Part shown: positions 51,905 through 63,772 of the stretch, one piece after another | Layout of the letters: each line of letters begins with the position of its first letter | How positions within the stretch are numbered: position 1 is the stretch's first letter | From: Daphnia pulex | Taxonomy: Eukaryota; Arthropoda; Branchiopoda; Diplostraca; Daphniidae | Direction of reading: 5' to 3' | Length of the DNA stretch: 64,000 bases | NCBI RefSeq assembly: GCF_021134715.1 | Contig: NC_060024.1 | Span: forward strand, 806,001-870,000 | Program-made: the position numbers and the translations under genes | The notes under the pieces: model-generated | Seen by the model: the letters and a program-made list of their open reading frames with translations, nothing else | The model's database searches: none | What the model was told of the DNA's origin: nothing

Positions 51905-51976
51905 TCCCATATTGTCTAGTGGTTAGGATACCTGGCTCTCACCCAGGAGGCCCGGGTTCAATTCCCGGTATGGGAA
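51905..51976 (+). tRNA. tRNA-Glu-CTC: tRNA-Glu(CTC), unit 31
   Basis: Array consensus; lacks the change seen in its block partner, unit 26. Confidence 0.93.
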
Positions 51977-52334
51977 AAGAGGAACTGGAAAATTTTGCAA
52001 GTTTTGGCCATTTTTGTCAAATACATCTGGCAAACAGTTTCTGCGTTTCCAGAACTATTGCAATCGGCTTAACTTACATACATACGAGCCAAAATCTTTC
52101 TAGTACATTGGATATACTAAGTACATCGGCATGTTTCCATCGAGACTCCATCATAAAATGGTTTCTTTGCAAGAAATATCGCCAAAGAATAAGAAATTAC
52201 ATCTATGTCAATTATTCATGTGTGAACGAAAAAGAAATGAACAACTATATTTTACCTAAAGAGTAACATTTGTGTAAATTGACTTCAATTCCGTAGGTTG
52301 ACTAGTCTGCTAAGAAATAGCAAGATTGCTAAAC

Positions 52335-52406
52335 TGCGATGGCCGAGAATCGAACTCGGGTCAATTGCTTGGAAGGCAACTATGCTAACCACTATACCAC
52401 CATCGC
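52335..52406 (-). tRNA. tRNA-Gly-TCC: tRNA-Gly(TCC), unit 31
   Basis: Array consensus. Confidence 0.93.
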
Positions 52407-52591
52407 TTGACGTAAGTTAGCGTCATGATTTCCGTATTGTCACATCTTTTTAAATTACAGAACATCGACCAGTATTACCACTTGGTGACCTTGTATCGTG
52501 GTACATTAAGCATTCTCTATCACTATATCAAAGCAACCTCTCTAATTATGTTGCAATGCGATGATCATGTGTTTTCAGATATTTATATGTT

Positions 52592-52708
52592 TGTCAGGAG
52601 TGGGATGAACCCACGCCTTCATTGAAGACCAGAATACTGCAACTTCTTTTATTGAAGCAAGGATTATGTCCTTGAGTCTGGCGCCTTAGACCGCTCGGCC
52701 ATCCTGAC
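52592..52708 (-). pseudogene. tRNA-Leu(CAA) copy with 2-base T-loop deletion, unit 31
   Basis: Same deletion as unit 26, 5777 bp away, so the two are copies of one mutated gene. Confidence 0.85.
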
Positions 52709-53058
52709 CACATCAGGTGTACCTAAATTCCTTTGCCCAACAGATGTGACATTAAAACTCTTCTAACTCATTCAAGAGTTCCTTGCCTTAGGCGATTTTT
52801 ACCAGGTCAACAATTGTATTACGTTGTATTGCGTTTGAATATGTATTTTTTTTGAATATGTATTTTCTTGAGTCTGGTGCCTTAGAGCGCTCGGCCATCC
52901 TGACCTCATCAGATCTAGCTAAATTCCTTTGCATTACAGATGTGGGATTTAAACTCTTCTAACTTATCCAAGAGTTCCTTGCCCTAGGCTGTTTATACCA
53001 GGACAACAATTGTATTATGTTGTATTGATTTGGAATATGTATTTTTCAAGCGATTTAA

Positions 53059-53130
53059 TCCCATATTGTCTAGTGGTTAGGATACCTGGCTCTCACCCAG
53101 GAGGCCCGGGTTCAATTCCCGGTATGGGAA
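53059..53130 (+). tRNA. tRNA-Glu-CTC: tRNA-Glu(CTC), unit 32
   Basis: Array consensus. The Glu-Gly spacer of this unit carries the 1394-bp insert. Confidence 0.93.
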
Positions 53131-53342
53131 AAGAGGAAGTGGAAAATTTTGCAAGTTTTGGCCATTTTTGTCAAATACATCTGGCAAACAGTTTCTGCGT
53201 TTCCAGAACTATTGCAATCGGCTTAACTTACATACATACGAGCCAAAATCTTTCTAGTACATTGGATTTACTAAGTACATCGGCATGTTTCCATCGAGAC
53301 TCCATCATAAAATGGTTTCTTTGCAAGAGATATCGCCAAGGA

Positions 53343-54736
53343 ACAAGATTCCTTCGGTAACGTCCTTCGGTAATTGTTTTAAACGTTAAAGAGACAGAAA
53401 ATCAAGGTTATAGTAGATTAATACATACTATAACGTTTGGAAAATTCTGTTTCCCTTTATTATCTTTCATAATTGATTCTTTATAACTAATTGAAAAATA
53501 ATCTGTAATATTATGAGTGGTGCGAATTATGAATGGCGGAGGATTCGCCCCGCCACCCCACGTCGCACTTCATGTTTAGATTAAGTTATAGCAATATTTA
53601 TTACTATAGTAACATGGAATTATAAAAATTATTAGTTACATATTAACTACAAAGAAATGGATGTGCTCTTATAGCAGTTAGATTAAACCAACGCTGAAAA
53701 AATCTTTATAATTAAGGCATATAACCTAAGTGTTTTACTACCGGTTCCGAAATCGATACCGATGGTAGCGTCACTAGCGATATTACCATTGCTTTACTTC
53801 GACTTTTGTTACATTATTTGGTGTACTCACCAACCGGGCCAAGCATTCCCTTATATAACAATGTCAATGTTGGTCTAATGGTTATCAACTCGGGCTGCCA
53901 CTCGTGTTGTTTAGGGTTCGAATCTCGATCTCGAAAAATAAATTTGTAATTTTTGAAAAATTACACTTAAAAAGCTTTCGGAGGTAAATGGAAGTGGAAG
54001 ATCGGTGGTAACTCTTCACGACCACCAGAAGATCTTGATGACTGTGAAGAGGACAAGGGAAGAAGAGAGAGATGACCCAGAGCTTCAAAATTAGTATAAT
54101 CAAACATTTTTAAATGTTCCTCAACTTCTTGGTTGATGACTAACTGTTAAAAAAAGGAGGAATAGAAATTTTACTTGATCAAAAAATTTATTAAAATCAA
54201 GACAAAAAACAGTAAAAAAAAAGAGGTGATAATAAAACAAAAGATTTAAAAAAGTAATAATGGGAAAATACAAAGTAAAAAGAAGAATAAAGACGAAATC
54301 GAAATCGAACATAAAAACAAAATCAAATAATAAATACTCTCCACTCCCGTAGCAGAAAACTTGTCTTGCTAGGGAAGATCCAAACTTTTTTTTTGTTTTT
54401 GTTTACACTGCTGAGCATGCACTGACAGTTGGAAGGTTACGCAAAAAAAGCGAATTCACTGCCTAGGATTCGGCAACCAGCTAGGTAACAAGTACGCAAA
54501 TTAAATTTTTAAAACAGTAATGAAAACAAATGAAAACCCCGTTACGCCATGTATCAAATTTTGACAGAATTATGTACAAAATTTGGTGACGATTGGTCAT
54601 TCAGGGAAGAAACGTATTAAGGAACACTAAATGGACATTAAACCCTCTGAATTTCACTACTAGCTACTACTACCCTACCCCCTATACCCCACACCCTATA
54701 TTGTTAAGGACCTTCGTATATAAATATACCTCAGGG
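53343..54736. mobile_element. 1394-bp insert of unknown class in unit 32
   Basis: Net insertion of 1394 bp in a spacer that is otherwise collinear with its neighbours. No target duplication and no terminal inverted repeat are visible. It begins with two tandem CCTTCGGTAA motifs and contains a tRNA-like A/B-box pair near 53864-53935. Purine-rich, A-rich and pyrimidine-rich tracts follow, and it ends near ATATACCTCAGG. The stretch AAATTTGGTGACGATTGGTC near 54577 resembles 3' ends of some non-LTR elements. No protein is supported. It could be a nonautonomous element or ordinary DNA moved in during repair. Confidence 0.6.
53864..53935 (+). pseudogene. tRNA-like segment or SINE head
   Basis: An A-box-like TGGTCTAATGG at 53871-53881 and a B-box GGTTCGAATCT at 53915-53925 lie at tRNA spacing, with TATATAA just upstream. 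The stems do not pair well enough for a working tRNA. It is unrelated to the array tRNAs. Confidence 0.4.
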
Positions 54737-54882
54737 ATAAGAAATTACATCTATGTCAATTATTCATGTGTGAAAGAAAAAGAAATGAACAACTATATTT
54801 TACCTAAAGAGTAACATTTGTGTATATTGACTTCAATTCCGTAGGTTGACTAGTCTGCTAAGAAATAGCAAGATTGCTAAAC

Positions 54883-54954
54883 TGCGATGGCCGAGAATCG
54901 AACTCGGGTCAATTGCTTGGAAGGCAACTATGCCAACCACTATACCACCATCGC
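54883..54954 (-). tRNA. tRNA-Gly-TCC: tRNA-Gly(TCC), unit 32
   Basis: A21-to-G variant; lies just after the insert. Confidence 0.88.
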
Positions 54955-55139
54955 TTGACGGGAGTTAGCGTCATGATTTCCGTATTGTCACATCTTTTTA
55001 AATTACAGAACATCGACCAGTATTACCACTTGGTGACCTTGTATCGTGGTACATTAAGCATTCTCTATCACTATATCAAAGCAACCTCTCTAATTATGTT
55101 GCAATGCGATGATCATGTGTTTTCAGATATTTATATGTT

Positions 55140-55258
55140 TGTCAGGAGTGGGATTTGAACCCACGCCTTCATTGAAGACCAGAATACTGCAACTTCTTTT
55201 ATTGAAGCAAGGATTATGTCCTTGAGTCTGGCGCCTTAGACCGCTCGGCCATCCTGAC
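55140..55258 (-). tRNA. tRNA-Leu-CAA: tRNA-Leu(CAA) with intron, unit 32
   Basis: Consensus body. Confidence 0.93.
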
Positions 55259-55608
55259 CACATCAGGTGTATCTAAATTCCTTTGCCCAACAGATGTGAC
55301 ATTAAAACTCTTCTAACTCATTCAAGAGTTCCTTGCCTTAGGCGATGTTTACCAGGTCAACAATTGTATTACGTTGTATTGCGTTTGAATATGTATTTTT
55401 TTTGAATATGTATTTTCTTGAGTCTGGTGCCTTAGAGCGCTCGGCCATCCTGACCTCATCAGATCTAGCTAAATTCCTTTGCATTACAGATGTGGGATTT
55501 AAACTCTTCTAACTTATCCAAGAGTTCCTTGCCCTAGGCTGTTTATACCAGGAAAACAATTGTATTATGTTGTATTGATTTGGAATATGTATTTTTCAAG
55601 CGATTTAA

Positions 55609-55680
55609 TCCCATATTGTCTAGTGGTTAGGATACCTGGCTCTCACCCAGGAGGCCCGGTTTCAATTCCCGGTATGGGAA
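55609..55680 (+). tRNA. tRNA-Glu-CTC: tRNA-Glu(CTC), unit 33
   Basis: G53 is T, losing the last T-stem pair and a B-box base. Unit 36 shares this. Confidence 0.78.
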
Positions 55681-56038
55681 AAGAGGAACTGGAAAATTTT
55701 GCAAGTTTTGGCCATTTTTGTCAAATACATCTGGCAAACAGTTTCTGCGTTTCCAGAACTATTGCAATCGGCTTAACTTACATACATACGAGCCAAAATC
55801 TTTCTAGTACATTGGATATACTAAGTACATCGGCATGTTTCCATCGAGACTCCATCATAAAATGGTTTCTTTGCAAGAAATATCGCCAAAGAATAAGAAA
55901 TTACATCTATGTCAATTATTCATGTGTGAACGAAAAAGAAATGAACAACTATATTTTACCTAAAGAGTAACATTTGTGTAAATTGACTTCAATTCCGTAG
56001 GCTGACTAGTCTGCTAAGAAATAGCAAGATTGCTAAAC

Positions 56039-56110
56039 TGCGATGGCCGAGAATCGAACTCGGGTCAATTGCTTGGAAGGCAACTATGCTAACCACTATA
56101 CCACCATCGC
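56039..56110 (-). tRNA. tRNA-Gly-TCC: tRNA-Gly(TCC), unit 33
   Basis: Array consensus. Confidence 0.93.
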
Positions 56111-56295
56111 TTGACGTAAATTAGCGTCATGATTTCCGTATTGTCACATCTTTTTAAATTACAGAACATCGACCAGTATTACCACTTGGTGACCTTGTAT
56201 CGTGGTACATTAAGCATTCTCTATCACTATATCAAAGCAACCTCTCTAATTATGTTGCAATGCGATGATCATGTGTTTTCAGATATTTATATGTT

Positions 56296-56414
56296 TGTCA
56301 GGAGTGGGATTTGAACCCACGCCTTCATTGAAGACCAGAATACTGCAACTTCTTTTATTGAAGCAAGGATTATGTCCTTGAGTCTGGCGCCTTAGACCGC
56401 TCGGCCATCCTGAC
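56296..56414 (-). tRNA. tRNA-Leu-CAA: tRNA-Leu(CAA) with intron, unit 33
   Basis: Consensus body. Confidence 0.93.
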
Positions 56415-56764
56415 CACATCAGGTGTACCTAAATTCCTTTGCCCAACAGATGTGACATTAAAACTCTTCTAACTCATTCAAGAGTTCCTTGCCTTAGGCG
56501 ATTTTTACCAGGTCAACAATTGTATTACGTTGTATTGCGTTTGAATATGTATTTTTTTTGAATATGTATTTTCTTGAGTCTGGTGCCTTAGAGCGCTCGG
56601 CCATCCTGACCTCATCAGATCTAGCTAAATTCCTTTGCATTACAGATGTGGGATTTAAACTCTTCTAACTTATCCAAGAGTTCCTTGCCCTAGGCTGTTT
56701 ATACCAGGACAACAATTGTATTATGTTGTATTGATTTGGAATATGTATTTTTCAAGCGATTTAA

Positions 56765-56836
56765 TCCCATATTGTCTAGTGGTTAGGATACCTGGCTCTC
56801 ACCCAGGAGGCCCGGGTTCAATTCCCGGTATGGGAA
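56765..56836 (+). tRNA. tRNA-Glu-CTC: tRNA-Glu(CTC), unit 34
   Basis: Array consensus. Confidence 0.93.
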
Positions 56837-57194
56837 AAGAGGAAGTGGAAAATTTTGCAAGTTTTGGCCATTTTTGTCAAATACATCTGGCAAACAGTTT
56901 CTGCGTTTCCAGAACTATTGCAATCGGCTTAACTTACATACATACGAGCCAAAATCTTTCTAGTACATTGGATTTACTAAGTACATCGGCATGTTTCCAT
57001 CGAGACTCCATCATAAAATGGTTTCTTTGCAAGAGATATCGCCAAGGAATAAGAAATTACATCTATGTCAATTATTCATGTGTGAAAGAAAAAGAAATGA
57101 ACAACTATATTTTACCTAAAGAGTAACATTTGTGTATATTGACTTCAATTCCGTAGGTTGACTAGTCTGCTAAGAAATAGCAAGATTGCTAAAC

Positions 57195-57266
57195 TGCGAT
57201 GGCCGAGAATCGAACTCGGGTCAATTGCTTGGAAGGCAACTATGCCAACCACTATACCACCATCGC
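57195..57266 (-). tRNA. tRNA-Gly-TCC: tRNA-Gly(TCC), unit 34
   Basis: A21-to-G variant. Confidence 0.88.
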
Positions 57267-57451
57267 TTGACGGGAGTTAGCGTCATGATTTCCGTATTGT
57301 CACATCTTTTTAAATTACAGAACATCGACCAGTATTACCACTTGGTGACCTTGTATCGTGGTACATTAAGCATTCTCTATCACTATATCAAAGCAACCTC
57401 TCTAATTATGTTGCAATGCGATGATCATGTGTTTTCAGATATTTATATGTT

Positions 57452-57570
57452 TGTCAGGAGTGGGATTTGAACCCACGCCTTCATTGAAGACCAGAATACT
57501 GCAACTTCTTTTATTGAAGCAAGGATTATGTCCTTGAGTCTGGCGCCTTAGACCGCTCGGCCATCCTGAC
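57452..57570 (-). tRNA. tRNA-Leu-CAA: tRNA-Leu(CAA) with intron, unit 34
   Basis: Consensus body. Confidence 0.93.
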
Positions 57571-57920
57571 CACATCAGGTGTATCTAAATTCCTTTGCCC
57601 AACAGATGTGACATTAAAACTCTTCTAACTCATTCAAGAGTTCCTTGCCTTAGGCGATGTTTACCAGGTCAACAATTGTATTACGTTGTATTGCGTTTGA
57701 ATATGTATTTTTTTTGAATATGTATTTTCTTGAGTCTGGTGCCTTAGAGCGCTCGGCCATCCTGACCTCATCAGATCTAGCTAAATTCCTTTGCATTACA
57801 GATGTGGGATTTAAACTCTTCTAACTTATCCAAGAGTTCCTTGCCCTAGGCTGTTTATACCAGGAAAACAATTGTATTATGTTGTATTGATTTGGAATAT
57901 GTATTTTTCAAGCGATTTAA

Positions 57921-57992
57921 TCCCATATTGTCTAGTGGTTAGGATACCTGGCTCTCACCCAGGAGGCCCGGGTTCAATTCCCGGTATGGGAA
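57921..57992 (+). tRNA. tRNA-Glu-CTC: tRNA-Glu(CTC), unit 35
   Basis: Array consensus. Confidence 0.93.
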
Positions 57993-58350
57993 AAGAGGAA
58001 CTGGAAAATTTTGCAAGTTTTGGCCATTTTTGTCAAATACATCTGGCAAACAGTTTCTGCGTTTCCAGAACTATTGCAATCGGCTTAACTTACATACATA
58101 CGAGCCAAAATCTTTCTAGTACATTGGATATACTAAGTACATCGGCATGTTTCCATCGAGACTCCATCATAAAATGGTTTCTTTGCAAGAAATATCGCCA
58201 AAGAATAAGAAATTACATCTATGTCAATTATTCATGTGTGAACGAAAAAGAAATGAACAACTATATTTTACCTAAAGAGTAACATTTGTGTAAATTGACT
58301 TCAATTCCGTAGGTTGACTAGTCTGCTAAGAAATAGCAAGATTGCTAAAC

Positions 58351-58422
58351 TGCGATGGCCGAGAATCGAACTCGGGTCAATTGCTTGGAAGGCAACTATG
58401 CCAACCACTATACCACCATCGC
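58351..58422 (-). tRNA. tRNA-Gly-TCC: tRNA-Gly(TCC), unit 35
   Basis: A21-to-G variant. Confidence 0.88.
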
Positions 58423-58607
58423 TTGACGGGAGTTAGCGTCATGATTTCCGTATTGTCACATCTTTTTAAATTACAGAACATCGACCAGTATTACCACTTG
58501 GTGACCTTGTATCGTGGTACATTAAGCATTCTCTATCACTATATCAAAGCAACCTCTCTAATTATGTTGCAATGCGATGATCATGTGTTTTCAGATATTT
58601 ATATGTT

Positions 58608-58726
58608 TGTCAGGAGTGGGATTTGAACCCACGCCTTCATTGAAGACCAGAATACTGCAACTTCTTTTATTGAAGCAAGGATTATGTCCTTGAGTCTGGC
58701 GCCTTAGACCGCTCGGCCATCCTGAC
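58608..58726 (-). tRNA. tRNA-Leu-CAA: tRNA-Leu(CAA) with intron, unit 35
   Basis: Consensus body. Confidence 0.93.
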
Positions 58727-59076
58727 CACATCAGGTGTATCTAAATTCCTTTGCCCAACAGATGTGACATTAAAACTCTTCTAACTCATTCAAGAGTTCC
58801 TTGCCTTAGGCGATGTTTACCAGGTCAACAATTGTATTACGTTGTATTGCGTTTGAATATGTATTTTTTTTGAATATGTATTTTCTTGAGTCTGGTGCCT
58901 TAGAGCGCTCGGCCATCCTGACCTCATCAGATCTAGCTAAATTCCTTTGCATTACAGATGTGGGATTTAAACTCTTCTAACTTATCCAAGAGTTCCTTGC
59001 CCTAGGCTGTTTATACCAGGAAAACAATTGTATTATGTTGTATTGATTTGGAATATGTATTTTTCAAGCGATTTAA

Positions 59077-59148
59077 TCCCATATTGTCTAGTGGTTAGGA
59101 TACCTGGCTCTCACCCAGGAGGCCCGGTTTCAATTCCCGGTATGGGAA
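59077..59148 (+). tRNA. tRNA-Glu-CTC: tRNA-Glu(CTC), unit 36
   Basis: Same G53-to-T change as unit 33, 3468 bp away. Confidence 0.78.
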
Positions 59149-59506
59149 AAGAGGAACTGGAAAATTTTGCAAGTTTTGGCCATTTTTGTCAAATACATCT
59201 GGCAAACAGTTTCTGCGTTTCCAGAACTATTGCAATCGGCTTAACTTACATACATACGAGCCAAAATCTTTCTAGTACATTGGATATACTAAGTACATCG
59301 GCATGTTTCCATCGAGACTCCATCATAAAATGGTTTCTTTGCAAGAAATATCGCCAAAGAATAAGAAATTACATCTATGTCAATTATTCATGTGTGAACG
59401 AAAAAGAAATGAACAACTATATTTTACCTAAAGAGTAACATTTGTGTAAATTGACTTCAATTCCGTAGGCTGACTAGTCTGCTAAGAAATAGCAAGATTG
59501 CTAAAC

Positions 59507-59578
59507 TGCGATGGCCGAGAATCGAACTCGGGTCAATTGCTTGGAAGGCAACTATGCTAACCACTATACCACCATCGC
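59507..59578 (-). tRNA. tRNA-Gly-TCC: tRNA-Gly(TCC), unit 36
   Basis: Array consensus. Confidence 0.93.
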
Positions 59579-59763
59579 TTGACGTAAATTAGCGTCATGA
59601 TTTCCGTATTGTCACATCTTTTTAAATTACAGAACATCGACCAGTATTACCACTTGGTGACCTTGTATCGTGGTACATTAAGCATTCTCTATCACTATAT
59701 CAAAGCAACCTCTCTAATTATGTTGCAATGCGATGATCATGTGTTTTCAGATATTTATATGTT

Positions 59764-59882
59764 TGTCAGGAGTGGGATTTGAACCCACGCCTTCATTGAA
59801 GACCAGAATACTGCAACTTCTTTTATTGAAGCAAGGATTATGTCCTTGAGTCTGGCGCCTTAGACCGCTCGGCCATCCTGAC
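59764..59882 (-). tRNA. tRNA-Leu-CAA: tRNA-Leu(CAA) with intron, unit 36
   Basis: Consensus body. Confidence 0.93.
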
Positions 59883-60232
59883 CACATCAGGTGTACCTAA
59901 ATTCCTTTGCCCAACAGATGTGACATTAAAACTCTTCTAACTCATTCAAGAGTTCCTTGCCTTAGGCGATTTTTACCAGGTCAACAATTGTATTACGTTG
60001 TATTGCGTTTGAATATGTATTTTTTTTGAATATGTATTTTCTTGAGTCTGGTGCCTTAGAGCGCTCGGCCATCCTGACCTCATCAGATCTAGCTAAATTC
60101 CTTTGCATTACAGATGTGGGATTTAAACTCTTCTAACTTATCCAAGAGTTCCTTGCCCTAGGCTGTTTATACCAGGACAACAATTGTATTATGTTGTATT
60201 GATTTGGAATATGTATTTTTCAAGCGATTTAA

Positions 60233-60304
60233 TCCCATATTGTCTAGTGGTTAGGATACCTGGCTCTCACCCAGGAGGCCCGGGTTCAATTCCCGGTATG
60301 GGAA
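60233..60304 (+). tRNA. tRNA-Glu-CTC: tRNA-Glu(CTC), unit 37
   Basis: Array consensus. Confidence 0.93.
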
Positions 60305-60662
60305 AAGAGGAACTGGAAAATTTTGCAAGTTTTGGCCATTTTTGTCAAATACATCTGGCAAACAGTTTCTGCGTTTCCAGAACTATTGCAATCGGCTTAA
60401 CTTACATACATACGAGCCAAAATCTTTCTAGTACATTGGATATACTAAGTACATCGGCATGTTTCCATCGAGACTCCATCATAAAATGGTTTCTTTGCAA
60501 GAAATATCGCCAAAGAATAAGAAATTACATCTATGTCAATTATTCATGTGTGAACGAAAAAGAAATGAACAACTATATTTTACCTAAAGAGTAACATTTG
60601 TGTAAATTGACTTCAATTCCGTAGGTTGACTAGTCTGCTAAGAAATAGCAAGATTGCTAAAC

Positions 60663-60734
60663 TGCGATGGCCGAGAATCGAACTCGGGTCAATTGCTTGG
60701 AAGGCAACTATGCTAACCACTATACCACCATCGC
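60663..60734 (-). tRNA. tRNA-Gly-TCC: tRNA-Gly(TCC), unit 37
   Basis: Array consensus. Confidence 0.93.
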
Positions 60735-60919
60735 TTGACGTAAGTTAGCGTCATGATTTCCGTATTGTCACATCTTTTTAAATTACAGAACATCGACCAG
60801 TATTACCACTTGGTGACCTTGTATCGTGGTACATTAAGCATTCTCTATCACTATATCAAAGCAACCTCTCTAATTATGTTGCAATGCGATGATCATGTGT
60901 TTTCAGATATTTATATGTT

Positions 60920-61038
60920 TGTCAGGAGTGGGATTTGAACCCACGCCTTCATTGAAGACCAGAATACTGCAACTTCTTTTATTGAAGCAAGGATTATGTC
61001 CTTGAGTCTGGCGCCTTAGACCGCTCGGCCATCCTGAC
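60920..61038 (-). tRNA. tRNA-Leu-CAA: tRNA-Leu(CAA) with intron, unit 37
   Basis: Consensus body. Confidence 0.93.
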
Positions 61039-61388
61039 CACATCAGGTGTACCTAAATTCCTTTGCCCAACAGATGTGACATTAAAACTCTTCTAACTCA
61101 TTCAAGAGTTCCTTGCCTTAGGCGATTTTTACCAGGTCAACAATTGTATTACGTTGTATTGCGTTTGAATATGTATTTTTTTTGAATATGTATTTTCTTG
61201 AGTCTGGTGCCTTAGAGCGCTCGGCCATCCTGACCTCATCAGATCTAGCTAAATTCCTTTGCATTACAGATGTGGGATTTAAACTCTTCTAACTTATCCA
61301 AGAGTTCCTTGCCCTAGGCTGTTTATACCAGGACAACAATTGTATTATGTTGTATTGATTTGGAATATGTATTTTTCAAGCGATTTAA

Positions 61389-61460
61389 TCCCATATTGTC
61401 TAGTGGTTAGGATACCTGGCTCTCACCCAGGAGGCCCGGGTTCAATTCCCGGTATGGGAA
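61389..61460 (+). tRNA. tRNA-Glu-CTC: tRNA-Glu(CTC), unit 38
   Basis: Array consensus. Confidence 0.93.
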
Positions 61461-61818
61461 AAGAGGAACTGGAAAATTTTGCAAGTTTTGGCCATTTTTG
61501 TTAAATACATCTGGCAAACAGTTTCTGCGTTTCCAGAACTATTGCAATCGGCTTAACTTACATACATACGAGCCAAAATCTTTCTAGTACATTGGATATA
61601 CTAAGTACATCGGCATGTTTCCATCGAGACTCCATCATAAAATGGTTTCTTTGCAAGAAATATCGCCAAGGAATAAGAAATTACATCTATGTCAATTTTT
61701 CATGTGTGAACGAAAAAGAAATGAACAACTATATTTTACCTAAAGAGTAACATTTGTGTATATTGACTTCAATTCCGTAGGTTGACTAGTCTGCTAAGAA
61801 ATAGCAAGATTGCTAAAC

Positions 61819-61890
61819 TGCGATGGCCGAGAATCGAACTCGGGTCAATTGCTTGGAAGGCAACTATGCCAACCACTATACCACCATCGC
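61819..61890 (-). tRNA. tRNA-Gly-TCC: tRNA-Gly(TCC), unit 38
   Basis: A21-to-G variant. Confidence 0.88.
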
Positions 61891-62075
61891 TTGACGGGAG
61901 TTAGCGTCATGATTTCCGTATTGTCACATCTTTTTAAATTACAGAACATCGACCAGTATTACCACTTGGTGACCTTGTATCGTGGTACATTAAGCATTCT
62001 CTATCACTATATCAAAGCAACCTCTCTAATTATGTTGCAATGCGATGATCATGTGTTTTCAGATATTTATATGTT

Positions 62076-62194
62076 TGTCAGGAGTGGGATTTGAACCCAC
62101 GCCTTCATTGAAGACCAGAATACTGCAACTTCTTTTATTGAAGCAAGGATTATGTCCTTGAGTCTGGCGCCTTAGACCGCTCGGCCATCCTGAC
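62076..62194 (-). tRNA. tRNA-Leu-CAA: tRNA-Leu(CAA) with intron, unit 38
   Basis: Consensus body. Confidence 0.93.
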
Positions 62195-62544
62195 CACATC
62201 AGGTGTACCTAAATTCCTTTGCCCAACAGAGGTGACATTAAAACTCTTCTAACTCATTCAAGAGTTCCTTGCCTTAGGCGATTTTTACCAGGTCAACAAT
62301 TGTATTACGTTGTATTGCGTTTGAATATGTATTTTTTTTGAATATGTATTTTCTTGAGTCTGGTGCCTTAGAGCGCTCGGCCATCCTGACCTCATCAGAT
62401 CTAGCTAAATTCCTTTGCATTACAGATGTGGGATTTAAACTCTTCTAACTTATCCAAGAGTTCCTTGCCCTAGGCTGTTTATACCAGGACAACAATTGTA
62501 TTATGTTGTATTGATTTGGAATATGTATTTTTCAAGCGATTTAA

Positions 62545-62616
62545 TCCCATATTGTCTAGTGGTTAGGATACCTGGCTCTCACCCAGGAGGCCCGGGTTCA
62601 ATTCCCGGTATGGGAA
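62545..62616 (+). tRNA. tRNA-Glu-CTC: tRNA-Glu(CTC), unit 39
   Basis: Array consensus. Confidence 0.93.
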
Positions 62617-62974
62617 AAGAGGAACTGGAAAATTTTGCAAGTTTTGGCCATTTTTGTTAAATACATCTGGCAAACAGTTTCTGCGTTTCCAGAACTATTG
62701 CAATCGGCTTAACTTACATACATACGAGCCAAAATCTTTCTAGTACATTGGATATACTAAGTACATCGGCATGTTTCCATCGAGACTCCATCATAAAATG
62801 GTTTCTTTGCAAGAAATATCGCCAAGGAATAAGAAATTACATCTATGTCAATTATTCATGTGTGAACGAAAAAGAAATGAACAACTATATTTTACCTAAA
62901 GAGTAACATTTGTGTATATTGACTTCAATTCCGTAGGTTGACTAGTCTGCTAAGAAATAGCAAGATTGCTAAAC

Positions 62975-63046
62975 TGCGATGGCCGAGAATCGAACTCGGG
63001 TCAATTGCTTGGAAGGCAACTATGCCAACCACTATACCACCATCGC
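62975..63046 (-). tRNA. tRNA-Gly-TCC: tRNA-Gly(TCC), unit 39
   Basis: A21-to-G variant. Confidence 0.88.
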
Positions 63047-63231
63047 TTGACGGGAGTTAGCGTCATGATTTCCGTATTGTCACATCTTTTTAAATTACAG
63101 AACATCGACCAGTATTACCACTTGGTGACCTTGTATCGTGGTACATTAAGCATTCTCTATCACTATATCAAAGCAACCTCTCTAATTATGTTGCAATGCG
63201 ATGATCATGTGTTTTCAGATATTTATATGTT

Positions 63232-63350
63232 TGTCAGGAGTGGGATTTGAACCCACGCCTTCATTGAAGACCAGAATACTGCAACTTCTTTTATTGAAGC
63301 AAGGATTATGTCCTTGAGTCTGGCGCCTTAGACCGCTCGGCCATCCTGAC
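63232..63350 (-). tRNA. tRNA-Leu-CAA: tRNA-Leu(CAA) with intron, unit 39
   Basis: Consensus body. Confidence 0.93.
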
Positions 63351-63700
63351 CACATCAGGTGTATCTAAATTCCTTTGCCCAACAGATGTGACATTAAAAC
63401 TCTTCTAACTCATTCAAGAGTTCCTTGCCTTAGGCGATTTTTACCAGGTCAACAATTGTATTACGTTGTATTGCGTTTGAATATGTATTTTTTTTGAATA
63501 TGTATTTTCTTGAGTCTGGCGCCTTAGAGCGCTCGGCCATCCTGACCTCATCAGATCTAGCTAAATTCCTTTGCATTACAGATGTGGGATTTAAACTCTT
63601 CTAACTTATCCAAGAGTTCCTTGCCCTAGGCTGTTTATACCAGGAAAACAATTGTATTATGTTGTATTGATTTGGAATATGTATTTTTCAAGCGATTTAA

Positions 63701-63772
63701 TCCCATATTGTCTAGTGGTTAGGATACCTGGCTCTCACCCAGGAGGCCCGGGTTCAATTCCCGGTATGGGAA
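63701..63772 (+). tRNA. tRNA-Glu-CTC: tRNA-Glu(CTC), unit 40
   Basis: Array consensus. The window ends in the spacer that follows. Confidence 0.93.

Noticed and set aside
53885-54312. Short - strand frames in the 1394-bp insert
   Set aside because: Low-complexity Phe/Leu-rich translations of A-rich DNA, with no domain.
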